A DNA stretch of 64,000 bases from Jeotgalicoccus halotolerans (GTDB taxonomy: Bacteria; Bacillota; Bacilli; Staphylococcales; Salinicoccaceae): positions 1 through 64,000 of the forward strand of contig NZ_QUMW01000014.1 of the NCBI RefSeq assembly GCF_003387165.1. The letters are read 5' to 3'. Below are positions 26,610 through 37,150 of this stretch, piece by piece. Below the pieces are notes generated by a model. The model was not told the DNA's origin, searched no databases, and saw only the letters and a program-made list of their open reading frames with translations. The translations under genes and the position numbers were made by a program. Position 1 is the stretch's first letter. Each line of letters opens with the position of its first letter.

Positions 26610-28743
26610 ACGGAAGATCAGTCTTAAAAATAGCAAGCTAACAATCGGCGCACTCCTGATATATTTCGGTATAGGAGTGCTTTTTCTTTTGATTATCGGT
26701 CAATTTATTAAATTGATGGTATTTCAAACGATAGACGACGAAGATTTAATCGCGAGAGGGCAGGATAAATATGCTGTCAGTGCGGTAAATGAACCAGAAC
26801 GCGGTGAAATCGTCGACCGTGAAGGCAACATACTTGCAGCAGATATGGAGGCATACCGGATTGCGATAATTACCGATGAGAATTATCCGAATCACGTGAG
26901 CAATCCGGAAGAAACAGCTGCTCTGCTCGCTGAAGTTGTCGACATGAAGAAAGAGGACATACAAAAAGAAATCGAAGAGAATATTAAAAAAGGCCAGTTT
27001 CAGATGGAGCTAGGACAGGCCGGCCGGAATATTTCCTATAATGATAAGAAATTCCTAGAGGAATCCGAAGCGACAGGTATCTCTTTTGTGCCGGAAACGA
27101 GACGCTTTTATCCGAATGGCCAGTTTGCCTCTCATTTAATCGGTTTTGCGGAATTAAATGATGACATCGGCGCCCTGGACGGCCAGCTTGGTTTTGAACG
27201 TATTTATAACGATCTCCTTAAAGGGGAGCCGGGCAGCGTTGATTATTCTCAGGATGTATGGGGCTATATCGTGCCGAATTCAGATAATGTCAAACCTCCG
27301 GTAGACGGTCATGATGTGAAGCTGACTATCGATTCGAATATTCAGCTCTATCTGGAAGATACTTTAAACGATATGGAAGACCATTTTGAACCGGAAGAAT
27401 TAATTGCGGTCGTTGCAGATGCAAATACAGGAGAGATTCTCGCGAGCGGCCAGCGCCCGTCCTTCAATCCTGAAACGCGGGAAGGTTTCGGCAACAGCTG
27501 GCTGAACATGCTTTATGAATATTCATTTGAACCGGGTTCCACATTTAAAGTGTTTGGACTGGCAGCCGCTATCGAAGAAGGAGTTTACGATCCGGATGCA
27601 GTTTATACTTCGGGATCGATGGATGTAATGGATTCAACAATTTACGACTGGGAAACCGAAGGCTGGGGAGACATTACCTATAACGAAGGAATGCAGTATT
27701 CATCAAACGTTCTGATGATGATCCTGCAGGATAAAGTCGGGTCCGACAAGATGCTCGACTACTATGAAAAATTCGGATTCGGCCAGTCGACCGGTTCTGA
27801 ATTTCCAACAGAAACAACCGGGCAGATTGCCTGGGGTGATGAACTTCAGCAGAAAACCACCTCTTTCGGGCAAACGTCTACAGTAACGCCGATTCAGCTG
27901 ATTCAGGGAATGACTGCGCTATTGAACGAAGGGGAGATGAAGAAACCTTACGTCGTTGATGAGATTACGGATGATGCCGGCGAAGTTGTCTACGACGGCA
28001 AGGAAGAAACTGTCAGACAGGTTATTTCTCCGGAGTCGGCAGAAAAAACTGTAGCAGAAATGAATACGCTGATCGACGGTTCGCTGGACCATAATCCGCA
28101 ATATAAATCCGATGAATATGAAGTTACCGGCAAATCGGGTACTGCTCAAATCTACAATCCGGAGACGGGCGGCTACATGGACGGAGAATATCAGTTTTTC
28201 ACTTCGTTTTTAGGCTATGCTCCAAAAGACGACCCGGAAGTGATTGTCTATTACGGTATAAAACTTGCCAGTGAAAACAAAAGTGAAACATGGGATAACG
28301 GTGTTGCCAGGGGCTTTAATCCCCTGATGGAACGTACGCTGAAATATCTTGAAGTTTCTGAAGCGGATGTATCCGGCGATCACGATGTCATAGAAATCGG
28401 AGATTACAGAGGACAGGAAATAGATGCTTTAACTGATGAATTAAATGATACAATTGATGTAAAAATAGTCGGGAACGGTACAGAGATTACCGATCATTTC
28501 CCTCAGGATGAGACTTTGCTGCCTTACGATTCACTGTTTGTGAAAACAGACGGCGAACCGACCCTGCCGGACTTCAAAGGTCTTTCGAAACGGGAAGCAC
28601 TGATGCTCGCTGACTTTATAGGTATTAATATAACAGTCGAAGGCGAAGGCTACGTAAATGGCCAGTCACAGAATGCGGGCACGGCAGTAACAGAAGATAC
28701 TGCTGTCGAAATCACTTTATCGTCAAATGACCCGAACGACTAG
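26596..28743 (+). CDS. pbpA: Class B penicillin-binding protein PBP1 with PASTA domains
   Basis: This 715-residue septal transpeptidase has a membrane anchor (about 15-40), a dimerisation domain (RGEIVDREGNILA at 69-81), and a transpeptidase domain with STFK (315-318), SSN (369-371) and KSGT (513-516). Two C-terminal PASTA domains (about 585-650 and 651-710) recognise peptidoglycan or lipid II. It corresponds to S. aureus PBP1 and B. subtilis PBP2B and probably pairs with FtsW. The ATG lies inside ftsL, giving translational coupling. Confidence 0.95.
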   Translation: MGKIRRKISLKNSKLTIGALLIYFGIGVLFLLIIGQFIKLMVFQTIDDEDLIARGQDKYAVSAVNEPERGEIVDREGNILAADMEAYRIAIITDENYPNHVSNPEETAALLAEVVDMKKEDIQKEIEENIKKGQFQMELGQAGRNISYNDKKFLEESEATGISFVPETRRFYPNGQFASHLIGFAELNDDIGALDGQLGFERIYNDLLKGEPGSVDYSQDVWGYIVPNSDNVKPPVDGHDVKLTIDSNIQLYLEDTLNDMEDHFEPEELIAVVADANTGEILASGQRPSFNPETREGFGNSWLNMLYEYSFEPGSTFKVFGLAAAIEEGVYDPDAVYTSGSMDVMDSTIYDWETEGWGDITYNEGMQYSSNVLMMILQDKVGSDKMLDYYEKFGFGQSTGSEFPTETTGQIAWGDELQQKTTSFGQTSTVTPIQLIQGMTALLNEGEMKKPYVVDEITDDAGEVVYDGKEETVRQVISPESAEKTVAEMNTLIDGSLDHNPQYKSDEYEVTGKSGTAQIYNPETGGYMDGEYQFFTSFLGYAPKDDPEVIVYYGIKLASENKSETWDNGVARGFNPLMERTLKYLEVSEADVSGDHDVIEIGDYRGQEIDALTDELNDTIDVKIVGNGTEITDHFPQDETLLPYDSLFVKTDGEPTLPDFKGLSKREALMLADFIGINITVEGEGYVNGQSQNAGTAVTEDTAVEITLSSNDPND

Positions 28744-28751
28744 GAGGAGCT

Positions 28752-29714
28752 ATGAACTATATATTTTTCGCAGCCGCACTTGTGCTGACTGCAATACTGG
28801 TACCAATTTTAATACCTTTACTGAAGCGCATGAAATTTGGGCAGACTATCAGGCAGGAAGGTCCTGAAAGCCATTTAATTAAAACAGGAACCCCGACGAT
28901 GGGCGGTTTGTCTTTTATTTCTGTAACGATTGTATTGTCGATTATCGGTCTGTTTTTTGCCGATGATATTTATAAGCTGCTGGTGCTGATTATTGTCACA
29001 CTCGGTTTTGCATTAATCGGATTTATCGATGATTATATTATCGTCGTTAAAAAGGATAACGCAGGCTTGTCATCAAAACAGAAGTTTCTTGCACAAATTT
29101 TAGTTGCGGTCATTATCTTTATTATAATGAGGAACTGGATTCCGGATATAGATGCCGGCATCCAGATTCCGGGAACCGATTTGTTCATCCCGCTCGGCAT
29201 ATTTTTTGTCGTCTGGATTGTTTTTTGGCTCGTCGGATTTTCTAACGCAGTGAATTTAACGGACGGCCTTGACGGCTTGTCGACAGGAACGTCAATTATC
29301 GCATTTGGTTCATTTCTTGTAATCAGCCTGTTAACAGGAGAAATGGAAGTTGCACTGTTCCTGTTTATTTTAATCGGTTCGCTGATTGGATTTTTAATAT
29401 TTAATAAATACCCTGCCAAACTGTTTATGGGCGATACAGGATCACTTGCACTCGGCGGTATTATTGCGACAGTGTCACTGCTCTTAAACAGCAGTCTCCT
29501 GCTGCTCATTATTGGAATTGTCTTCGTTATTGAAACAGCAAGTGTTATGATGCAGGTTGCATCGTATAAAACGACTGGCACAAGAATCTTTAAAATGACG
29601 CCGATTCATCATCATTTTGAACTGTCAGGATGGAATGAATGGAAAATTGTTATTGTCTTCTGGTCGGTTGGACTGCTGGCAGGTATAGCCGGTGTACTAT
29701 TGGGAGTGATGTAG
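28752..29714 (+). CDS. mraY: Phospho-N-acetylmuramoyl-pentapeptide-transferase MraY
   Basis: This 320-residue enzyme with about ten helices makes lipid I from UDP-MurNAc-pentapeptide and undecaprenyl phosphate. Visible motifs are TPTMGGL, the metal-binding GFIDDYI, FSNAVNLTDGLDGLSTG and MTPIHHHFELSGW. GGAGGAG precedes the ATG. It sits between the PBP gene and murD as in S. aureus, with murE not in the cluster. Confidence 0.97.
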   Translation: MNYIFFAAALVLTAILVPILIPLLKRMKFGQTIRQEGPESHLIKTGTPTMGGLSFISVTIVLSIIGLFFADDIYKLLVLIIVTLGFALIGFIDDYIIVVKKDNAGLSSKQKFLAQILVAVIIFIIMRNWIPDIDAGIQIPGTDLFIPLGIFFVVWIVFWLVGFSNAVNLTDGLDGLSTGTSIIAFGSFLVISLLTGEMEVALFLFILIGSLIGFLIFNKYPAKLFMGDTGSLALGGIIATVSLLLNSSLLLLIIGIVFVIETASVMMQVASYKTTGTRIFKMTPIHHHFELSGWNEWKIVIVFWSVGLLAGIAGVLLGVM

Positions 29715-29715
29715 G

Positions 29716-31053
29716 ATGAAACCATTCAGCGGCTACGAAAATAAAAATATCATCGTACTCGGATATGGAAGAAGCGGAAAAAGTGCTGTAAATGCACTGG
29801 TCAGTTTAGGTGCGAATGTGACACTGACGACTAATGAAGTTTTTTCAGATGAAGAAGCGGAACAGAAATACAAAGCATGGGGTGTTGAGATTGTCGACGG
29901 ACACCATCCGGTTAATCTTTTAAACGATGCAGATTTAATCGTTAAGAATCCGGGGATTCCGTACAGCATTACTTTTTTAAAAGAAGCAGCAGAAAGGAAA
30001 ATACCGATTGTTACAGACGTTGAGATTGCGCATCATCTGAGTGAAGCGCCGATATATGCACTGACCGGCACGAACGGCAAAACAACATGTACGCATCTGC
30101 TCGGGGAAATGCTGGAACATGGCGGCAGCAGCCCTATCTTATGCGGTAATATCGGCTATCCTGCTTCAGCTGCTGCAATGGAAGCAACAAGAGATGACAC
30201 CTTGCTGATGGAATTATCTTCATTCCAGCTGATGGGCATTGAGGAATTTAGACCGGATATTGCAGTCATTACAAATATTTACGAAGCGCATTTGGATTAT
30301 CACGGTACAGTTGAAGAATATGTTCATGCCAAACTGGAAATATTTAAAAATATGACGGCTGATGATTTATTAATCTTTAATAAAAAACAGGCGCATCTGC
30401 TGGAAAACCGGGATATTAAATGCCGCGTTCAGTACTTTGATACGGAGTCAGAAGCTGATGCCTATGCAGCAGATGGGAATTTAATCGTACATGGTGAAGT
30501 GGTAATGCAAGTTCAGGATGCCGTGCTTAAAGGTGAGCATAACATCGAGAATATACTTGCGACACTCCTTGCCGCAGCCGCGCACGGTGTAAATAAGGAT
30601 GCAATTAAGAAGACGCTTGCTACATTCAGCGGTATTTCCCACAGACTCGAACGTCTCGGGGCAATCGATGATGTGATATATTACAACGATTCAAAAGCGA
30701 CGAATAATCTGGCAACATCATTTGCCCTGAAAAGTTTTGATACGCCGGTTATCTGGCTTGCAGGCGGCCTCGACCGGGGACAGTCGCTTGATGAACTGAT
30801 GCAGTATGCAGGACATGTTAAGCGGATTGTTACTTTTGGAGAGACAGCGCCAAAATTTGAAGCACTTGCAGAGAAGTTGAATATTCCTGCAGAGCTGACT
30901 GAAAATCCGTACACAGGCATAGAGATTACCCGGCATTATGCAGAACCCGGCGATACAGTGTTATTTTCTCCAGCGTGCGCGAGCTGGGATCAATATAAAG
31001 ATTACGAGCGGCGCGGAGACCATTTTAAAGAAGGATTCGCAAAACTCAGCTAA
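29716..31053 (+). CDS. murD: UDP-N-acetylmuramoylalanine--D-glutamate ligase MurD
   Basis: This 445-residue cytoplasmic ligase adds D-glutamate to UDP-MurNAc-L-Ala. It has an N-terminal Rossmann domain (IIVLGYGRSGKSA), the ATP-binding TGTNGKTTCTHLLG loop in the central domain and the C-terminal SHRLERLG plus YNDSKATN motifs. It starts one base after the mraY stop. Length is normal for the family. Confidence 0.97.
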   Translation: MKPFSGYENKNIIVLGYGRSGKSAVNALVSLGANVTLTTNEVFSDEEAEQKYKAWGVEIVDGHHPVNLLNDADLIVKNPGIPYSITFLKEAAERKIPIVTDVEIAHHLSEAPIYALTGTNGKTTCTHLLGEMLEHGGSSPILCGNIGYPASAAAMEATRDDTLLMELSSFQLMGIEEFRPDIAVITNIYEAHLDYHGTVEEYVHAKLEIFKNMTADDLLIFNKKQAHLLENRDIKCRVQYFDTESEADAYAADGNLIVHGEVVMQVQDAVLKGEHNIENILATLLAAAAHGVNKDAIKKTLATFSGISHRLERLGAIDDVIYYNDSKATNNLATSFALKSFDTPVIWLAGGLDRGQSLDELMQYAGHVKRIVTFGETAPKFEALAEKLNIPAELTENPYTGIEITRHYAEPGDTVLFSPACASWDQYKDYERRGDHFKEGFAKLS

Positions 31054-31074
31054 AAAGAACAGGAGGTATAGCCG

Positions 31075-32271
31075 ATGAGTAAAGAAGATGATAATAATAT
31101 CAATAACATTAAAGAAAAATTGAAAAAAAAGCGTCAGAATACTGACTATGTCGGCTATACTGCAAAAAAACCTGAGAAAGAGAAAACTGAAGGCAATCTT
31201 GAAAAGCCGCCGGCAAGTAAAAAAGTTTCGAAAAAAGCAGAGACTGAATATGATGAACTATCTTTAAAAATAGAACACTATAAAGATTTTGAAGAAAAAA
31301 GCACCGCTGTTAAAAATAAAAAAACGCCCGGAAAGAACAGAAAACAAAACGTTAAATCTGCCGGAAATAAAAAAAGCGGCGGTAAAAAATCAGCAGACAG
31401 CAGTACCAAAAAGAAAAAGAGTAAAGGCCAAAAGACGAAAAAACCTAGAGAGAAATTTAAATTTAAACGGGTTCATCTGTATATCGGCATCGTTATCTTT
31501 TTAGTGCTGCTGCTCGGCGTTCTGCTGTGGTATGTCTTTTCCAGTGCGAGTGACGTCAAGGAAATTAACTTTGAAGGAAACAGTCTGGTTACTGAAACGG
31601 AACTTGAAGAGCGTATCGGTTTTAGTACAGGGGATAAGATGTTCAGTATTTCTGCCGGCAAAGCTGAGGACAATGTTGAATTGCTCCCGGTAATTGAGGA
31701 AGTATCTGTAGAGCGGGACTGGCCGAATAATGTTACAGTTAATGTTAATGAATATAAAGCTATTGCTTACATTAATAGTGAAGATCTTTATTTTCCCGTA
31801 CTTGAAAACAGCAGAATCCAGCGCGGTTATCCGTCGGCTCCTCGCAATGCACCGATTATCTACAATTTTGAAGGCGAGGAATTCGATGCGCTTGTTGCAG
31901 CGCTGAATGAAATTGAAGTGGATATACTGGAAAGTATATCGGAAATCTATTTCCGCCCGACAGATAATTCGATGCGCCGCATTCACGTCTTTATGAATGA
32001 CGGCCAGGAAATAGTTGCTGATTATGAAACTTTCAGTGAAAAAATGAATTATTACATCGGTATCCGTCAGGAAATCGGTGACGAAACCGGCGGGATAATT
32101 GATATGGAAGTCGGCACCAGCTACCTTCCGTACGACAGCGCAGATGCACGTGAAATTAAAGATAATATTTATAATGAACCATCCCAGGTGGGTTATATTG
32201 AAGATATCAATGAAGCTCTGGATGGTGTAAGGTCGGCACTTGGCGAAATCGGCAATGCTGCCGAAGAATAA
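31075..32271 (+). CDS. divIB: Cell division protein DivIB (FtsQ)
   Basis: This 398-residue protein has an unusually long, very lysine-rich cytoplasmic region (about 1-135), one membrane helix (about 137-157), a POTRA domain (from about 161, DVKEINFEGNSLVTETELEE) and the FtsQ/DivIB beta domain. It scaffolds FtsL and DivIC at the septum. The basic tail may bind nucleic acid or acidic membrane, which is an inference from composition. GAGGTA precedes the ATG. Confidence 0.92.
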   Translation: MSKEDDNNINNIKEKLKKKRQNTDYVGYTAKKPEKEKTEGNLEKPPASKKVSKKAETEYDELSLKIEHYKDFEEKSTAVKNKKTPGKNRKQNVKSAGNKKSGGKKSADSSTKKKKSKGQKTKKPREKFKFKRVHLYIGIVIFLVLLLGVLLWYVFSSASDVKEINFEGNSLVTETELEERIGFSTGDKMFSISAGKAEDNVELLPVIEEVSVERDWPNNVTVNVNEYKAIAYINSEDLYFPVLENSRIQRGYPSAPRNAPIIYNFEGEEFDALVAALNEIEVDILESISEIYFRPTDNSMRRIHVFMNDGQEIVADYETFSEKMNYYIGIRQEIGDETGGIIDMEVGTSYLPYDSADAREIKDNIYNEPSQVGYIEDINEALDGVRSALGEIGNAAEE

Positions 32272-32296
32272 AGAGAGATAAAGTTAAACAAATTTT

Positions 32297-32327
32297 TTGA
32301 AATAGTTCACATTAATCTGAGTATAAT
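32297..32327 (+). promoter_or_regulatory. Candidate ftsAZ promoter
   Basis: TTGAAA (32297-32302) and a perfect TATAAT (32322-32327) are 19 bp apart in the 104-bp gap between divIB and ftsA, where Firmicutes often have an internal ftsAZ promoter. Confidence 0.6.
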
Positions 32328-32375
32328 GTAAACTAGAAATAGTATTATGAAAATGGCTGTGTAGGAGGCAATAAG

Positions 32376-33875
32376 GTGAAGGAACATTATTATGTTGCCC
32401 TTGATATCGGCTCGTCTAGTGTCAAAGTAGTGGTCGGAGAAAAATTTCACAACGGTGTGAATGTTATTGGTACCGGTCAAACCTTCACTGATGGGGTTTC
32501 TAAAGGGATGATCAACGATTTTGATCAGGCTAAAAATGCAATTACAGATACAATTAAAAAAGCAAAAATTGCTTCAGGTGTAGATATTGAAGAAGTATTT
32601 GTGAAAATTCCAATCGCGGATACTCATATTCACTTTACAGAAGATATTATCCGTTTCGGCGGGGAAGCGACAGAAATTACCGGTGGACATATTGAAGAGC
32701 TGCTGGAAAATGTGCGTATGAATGTTCCTGCAACCCAGCAGGAAGTAGTCAGCGTTTATCCGGTATCTTTTATAGTGGACGGTCTGCATGAAGTAAATGA
32801 TCCAAAAGAAATGATCGCAGAAGAAAGTCTGGCAGTTAAAGCAGGTGTCGTATCTGCAAATCGTACACTGCTTGTTAATATTGTTAAATGTGTTGAAGCA
32901 GCAGGCTTAACTATTTTAGATGTGTATTCAGATGCTGTAAACTATCAGCATGTGCTGACAGACGCTGAAGTTGAACTCGGCGCCGTTGTTATCGATATTG
33001 GCCTCGACTTAACGCAGTTCGCTTACTATGAACGCGGTTCTTTAAAATATGCGAACAGCATAGGGCTTGCCGGCCGCGATATTACCCTAGATTTAGTCGA
33101 TGAATTTAATACGACTTACGATGAAGCGGATCAGGCGAAAGAACAGTACGGCCATGCATTTTTCGATCTCGCAAGCGATGATGAGAAAATGATGCTGCAG
33201 CAGAATGATTCGAGAGAACCTGCTGAAGTAACTTCAAAAGACCTCGCAGATGTTATTGAGCTTGTGGTTGAAGATGCCTTTATGGGCGTTTTTGAAGACC
33301 TTGCAGCAAACGGTGTAAATAATGTGCAGGGCGGCTTTGTGCTGACCGGCGGAACTGCAAATATCCGCGGTGTTAAAGAATTGATGCAGGATCTGGTTGC
33401 AGAAAAAGTCAGAGTTCATATACCGAATCAGATGGGTGCAAGAAAACCTGAATTCACAAGTGCAATCTCCGTGTTATCAAGCGGAATAATGTTTGATGAG
33501 TTACTGGAATATGTTACAATTGATAATTATGATGACTATCCAGAAACATACTCACACAATACAGTGAACGATGAACAGGAAGCACAGCCTGCAAACTTCT
33601 TTACGGGACTGTTTGCAAAACGTAAAGAAGAGAATGAGCTTCAGGTCAATCGGGATGAGGATCATGATGAAGTTTCAGACGAAGATGATTATAACTATCC
33701 TGATGAAGACGGCGGTGAAGAATCACAGGCTGAAGATGATGCTGCCGATGAAGAATACGAAGATTACACTTATGATAACGCCGATAACCGTTCTGAACGT
33801 TCCGATAAAGAACCGAAAGAGCAAGGCGATTTAGGCAGTAAAATTAAAAAAGTATTTAAAAATTTATTTGAGTAG
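32376..33875 (+). CDS. ftsA: Cell division protein FtsA
   Basis: This 499-residue actin-like protein tethers FtsZ to the membrane. N-terminal DIGSSSVKVVVGE and the later VIDIGLDLTQFAYY and GFVLTGGTANIRG are the nucleotide-binding motifs. After the actin fold (ending near 395) comes a long acidic, disordered tail rich in D and E, then a C-terminal amphipathic helix SKIKKVFKNLFE that should insert in the membrane. The start is GTG with TAGGAGG. The tail makes it somewhat longer than many homologues. Confidence 0.95.
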   Translation: MKEHYYVALDIGSSSVKVVVGEKFHNGVNVIGTGQTFTDGVSKGMINDFDQAKNAITDTIKKAKIASGVDIEEVFVKIPIADTHIHFTEDIIRFGGEATEITGGHIEELLENVRMNVPATQQEVVSVYPVSFIVDGLHEVNDPKEMIAEESLAVKAGVVSANRTLLVNIVKCVEAAGLTILDVYSDAVNYQHVLTDAEVELGAVVIDIGLDLTQFAYYERGSLKYANSIGLAGRDITLDLVDEFNTTYDEADQAKEQYGHAFFDLASDDEKMMLQQNDSREPAEVTSKDLADVIELVVEDAFMGVFEDLAANGVNNVQGGFVLTGGTANIRGVKELMQDLVAEKVRVHIPNQMGARKPEFTSAISVLSSGIMFDELLEYVTIDNYDDYPETYSHNTVNDEQEAQPANFFTGLFAKRKEENELQVNRDEDHDEVSDEDDYNYPDEDGGEESQAEDDAADEEYEDYTYDNADNRSERSDKEPKEQGDLGSKIKKVFKNLFE

Positions 33876-33899
33876 AAGTACATTTGGGAGGAAAGATTA

Positions 33900-35081
33900 A
33901 TGTTAGAATTTGAACAAGGTTTCAATCACATGGCGACGTTAAAAGTTATCGGTGTTGGCGGCGGCGGTAATAATGCTGTTAACCGTATGATTGAGGACGG
34001 CATGTCCAACGTTGAATTCATTGCTATTAACACTGATGGGCAGGCTTTAAATTTATCAAAAGCCGAGTCAAGAATCCAAATTGGTGAAAAATTAACACGC
34101 GGTTTAGGTGCAGGGGCAAATCCCGATATCGGTAAAAAAGCTGCCGAAGAATCACGCGAACAAATCGAAGACGCTATCCAGGGTGCGGACATGGTGTTCG
34201 TTACAGCGGGTATGGGCGGCGGAACAGGTACTGGCGCAGCACCGGTCGTTGCCAAAATCGCTAAAGAAATGGGAGCACTCACTGTAGGTGTTGTAACGCG
34301 CCCGTTCGGTTTTGAAGGAAGAAAGAGACAAACACAAGCTGCTGCTGGTGTTGAACAGATGAAGGCAGCTGTCGATACTCTGATTATTATCCCAAATGAT
34401 CGCTTATTAGATATCGTAGATAAATCTACACCGATGATGGAAGCATTTAAAGAAGCTGATAACGTTCTGCGCCAAGGTGTTCAGGGTATCTCTGACCTTA
34501 TCGCTGTAAGCGGTGAAGTAAACCTTGACTTCGCAGACGTGAAGACTATTATGCAGAACCAGGGTTCTGCCTTAATGGGTATCGGTATTTCAGCTGGTGA
34601 AAACCGCGCAGTTGAAGCAGCTAAAAAAGCAATTTCAAGCCCGCTCCTGGAAACGTCAATCGTTGGAGCACAGGGTGTTCTGATGAATATTACAGGCGGA
34701 GAATCGCTGTCGCTCTTTGAAGCGCAGGAAGCAGCAGACATCGTTCAGGATGCAGCGGACGAAGATGTTAATATGATTTTCGGTACTGTTATCAATCCTG
34801 AACTTGAAGATGAAATTGTAATTACTGTAATTGCTACAGGATTCAATGAGAAAACACTTCAGCGTTCTGCTGACAGACCTTCTGAGCAGCCTGAACAGAA
34901 TAATTCACGCGGCGGAGCCAGCAATTTTAATCAGCCGCCGGCATATAACTCAAGAGATATTGCCGAAGATGAAGGGTTCTCCCGTGAGCCGGACAGATTT
35001 GATGCCCGTCCACAGGAAGAGCCTGATGTTCCGACTTTCCTTAAAGGAAACAGTTCGAGAAGAGAAAGACGCAGAAGATAA
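33900..35081 (+). CDS. ftsZ: Cell division protein FtsZ
   Basis: This 393-residue tubulin-like GTPase polymerises into the Z ring. It has the signature GGGTGTG at 106-112, conserved [14 protein letters not shown] near the start, a disordered linker (about 320-370), and a C-terminal peptide DVPTFLKG followed by a strongly basic RRERRRR end. GGGAGGA lies before the ATG. A strong terminator follows at 35101, so ftsAZ can form its own transcript. Confidence 0.98.
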   Translation: MLEFEQGFNHMATLKVIGVGGGGNNAVNRMIEDGMSNVEFIAINTDGQALNLSKAESRIQIGEKLTRGLGAGANPDIGKKAAEESREQIEDAIQGADMVFVTAGMGGGTGTGAAPVVAKIAKEMGALTVGVVTRPFGFEGRKRQTQAAAGVEQMKAAVDTLIIIPNDRLLDIVDKSTPMMEAFKEADNVLRQGVQGISDLIAVSGEVNLDFADVKTIMQNQGSALMGIGISAGENRAVEAAKKAISSPLLETSIVGAQGVLMNITGGESLSLFEAQEAADIVQDAADEDVNMIFGTVINPELEDEIVITVIATGFNEKTLQRSADRPSEQPEQNNSRGGASNFNQPPAYNSRDIAEDEGFSREPDRFDARPQEEPDVPTFLKGNSSRRERRRR

Positions 35082-35100
35082 AATTTGTGCATTGTATATC

Positions 35101-35131
35101 GGAGATATTGGCGACCCAATATCTCCTTTAT
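35101..35131 (+). terminator. Terminator of ftsZ
   Basis: A perfect 11-bp stem (35101-35111 with 35116-35126) is followed by T-rich sequence. The same 11-bp stem sequence is used again in the terminator at 37459. Confidence 0.9.
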
Positions 35132-35150
35132 TTTATAGGCGGGAGATAAT

Positions 35151-35930
35151 TTGAATAATAATTGCTTTAAAACGCATAAATATTTCGTCGGAGATAATTC
35201 AGATGAGCTGACTTTCGGCTACACGATGAGGCACGGCGGACAGAGTTCTTATCCGAAAAACAGCTTTAATATGGCGCTCTATATCGGTGACAAAGTCAAA
35301 AATGTCCATAGTCATCAGAAGAAACTTGCTGAAGAAATAGATTTTCCTGTAAGTTCATGGGTACTGCCGATACAAAAACACGGCGGCAATATTAAAGAAG
35401 TGACGAAAAGAGATAGAGGTACAAATGCTGAGGAACTCGGTGACAGTCTCTATGATGTAGACGGTTTATATACTTATGACACCGGTGTACTTTTAACAAT
35501 GAATTATGCCGACTGTATTCCTGTATACGTTTACAGCGTATCTGATAGCTTTTTGGGACTTGCGCATGCAGGCTGGAGAGGCACTGCAAAAAAAATTACG
35601 GCGAAGCTGATTGACTGCTACAGAGGCAGTAAAAAAGACCTGAGGGTAATTATCGGTGTCGGCATTAACCAGAAGTACTACGAAGTGGACGATAAGGTAA
35701 TCGATGCGTTGAAACCATTGCCGGAAAGTTCTTATGAACAGACTAAATCCGGCTGGCAGCTCAATTTAAAAGATGCCAATAAACATCAGGCAAGAGCTGC
35801 CGGAATTGATGAAGAAAATATAAGCGTGACCGGTCTCGGAACTGAAGCGGATGAATTCTTCTCCTTCCGGCTGGAAGAAGGCCAAACCGGCCGGGCACTG
35901 GCTTTTATCGGGAGGCGTAATAATGATTAA
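35151..35930 (+). CDS. ylmD: YlmD/YfiH family purine nucleoside phosphorylase (laccase-domain)
   Basis: This 259-residue protein shows the YfiH motifs MNYADCIPVYVY, GLAHAGWRGT and GVGINQKYYEV, with the zinc-binding histidine/cysteine set. The family was first called multicopper polyphenol oxidase, but members have been shown to act on purine nucleosides. The start is TTG with GGGAG. Its 3' end overlaps ylmE by 8 bases. It leads the conserved ylmDE-sepF-ylmGH-divIVA group. Confidence 0.9.
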   Translation: MNNNCFKTHKYFVGDNSDELTFGYTMRHGGQSSYPKNSFNMALYIGDKVKNVHSHQKKLAEEIDFPVSSWVLPIQKHGGNIKEVTKRDRGTNAEELGDSLYDVDGLYTYDTGVLLTMNYADCIPVYVYSVSDSFLGLAHAGWRGTAKKITAKLIDCYRGSKKDLRVIIGVGINQKYYEVDDKVIDALKPLPESSYEQTKSGWQLNLKDANKHQARAAGIDEENISVTGLGTEADEFFSFRLEEGQTGRALAFIGRRNND

Positions 35931-36552
35931 GGGAAACTACGAACAGATAAAAAACGAAGCCGGCGAAGATGTTACCATTATCGCCGTCACTAAATATCAT
36001 ACTGTTGAAGACACACTTAAAGCATATGAAGCTGGTGTCAGACATTTCGGTGAAAACCGTATTGAAGGGTTTATCGAAAAGCGTACAGCGCTGCCGGCAG
36101 ATGCTGAAGTGCATTTTATCGGCACAATGCAGTCGAGAAAAGTTAAAGAAATCATCGGTGATCTTCATTATCTTCATTCGCTGGAACGCGAAAGCGTAGC
36201 GAAAAAAATTGAACAGGCAGGCCTGCATGTTGTAAACTGTTTTATACAGGTAAATATTTCTGATGAAACTTCAAAACATGGTTTGAAACCGGAAGAAGTT
36301 GAAGGTTTTATTGAGAAACTTAAAGCTTACAAATATGTTAAAGTCATCGGTTTAATGACTATGGCGCCGAACACTGAAGATATTTCAATTATTGAAAACA
36401 CATTTAAAGGATTAAAGAAGCTGCGTGAAAATATCGCAGAAAATTATCCTGAAGTAAAAGAACTCAGCATGGGTATGAGCAATGATTATCCGATTGCAGT
36501 CAGAAATGGTGCAACATACATAAGAATCGGGAGTAAAATTATGGGGAGCTAG
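35923..36552 (+). CDS. ylmE: YggS/YlmE family PLP homeostasis protein
   Basis: This 209-residue fold-type III PLP-binding protein has the lysine in [41 protein letters not shown] and the C-terminal [12 protein letters not shown] phosphate-binding segment. It buffers pyridoxal phosphate and has no known catalytic reaction. The ATG at 35923 is inside ylmD with GGGAGG upstream; the same frame extends further but only as ylmD overlap. Confidence 0.93.
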   Translation: MIKGNYEQIKNEAGEDVTIIAVTKYHTVEDTLKAYEAGVRHFGENRIEGFIEKRTALPADAEVHFIGTMQSRKVKEIIGDLHYLHSLERESVAKKIEQAGLHVVNCFIQVNISDETSKHGLKPEEVEGFIEKLKAYKYVKVIGLMTMAPNTEDISIIENTFKGLKKLRENIAENYPEVKELSMGMSNDYPIAVRNGATYIRIGSKIMGS

Positions 36553-36560
36553 GTGAAAAA

Positions 36561-37139
36561 ATGGCTATTACTAAGTTTATAAAAGATTTATTTGTCGTTG
36601 AAGAAGAAGTCCCTGTGAATGATAAGAAGGCAGAACAGGCGAAAACACCGGCGAAAGTCACAAATCTTAATACGAGTAAACAACCGAATAGCCGTCAAAA
36701 AGAGGCGGCACCTAAAAAAACAGCACAGAGCAGCAAGAAACTGATCGGTTCGAAACAAGGGGGACAAAAACCCGCGGCAAAAACAAAAGTGCAGAACAAA
36801 CAGCAGGAACAAAAGAAAGTTAACCAACCACAAAGCAGGGAGAATCGTACAATGCCTGTAAACGATCAGAATACAAAAGTATGTTTATTTGAACCGAGAG
36901 TATTTGCAGAAACACAGGATATTGCCGATGAGCTGAAAAGCAACCGTGCAGCACTTGTCAATCTGACTAAAATTGATTCGGTTCCAAAAAAGCGCATCGT
37001 GGACTTTTTAAGCGGAACAGTTTATGCTTTAGAAGGCGATATACAAAAAGTCGGTGCGGATATTTTTCTCTGCACGCCAAACAGTTTTGGTGTTGAAGGT
37101 GAAATCTCCGATAAAGAAGAGTTTTTCGATGAAATGTAA
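36561..37139 (+). CDS. sepF: Cell division protein SepF
   Basis: This 192-residue FtsZ partner has an N-terminal amphipathic membrane-binding helix ([16 protein letters not shown]), a long K/Q-rich disordered linker (about 18-100) and the C-terminal SepF fold (from about 105, [21 protein letters not shown]) with [21 protein letters not shown]. It organises FtsZ filaments at the membrane with FtsA. The basic linker is long and low-complexity. Confidence 0.93.
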   Translation: MAITKFIKDLFVVEEEVPVNDKKAEQAKTPAKVTNLNTSKQPNSRQKEAAPKKTAQSSKKLIGSKQGGQKPAAKTKVQNKQQEQKKVNQPQSRENRTMPVNDQNTKVCLFEPRVFAETQDIADELKSNRAALVNLTKIDSVPKKRIVDFLSGTVYALEGDIQKVGADIFLCTPNSFGVEGEISDKEEFFDEM

Positions 37140-37150
37140 GGAGAGTTAGT

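Noticed and set aside
29033-29581. A 182-codon minus-strand frame inside mraY
   Set aside because: It is a shadow of a conserved membrane protein gene, with no recognisable domain.
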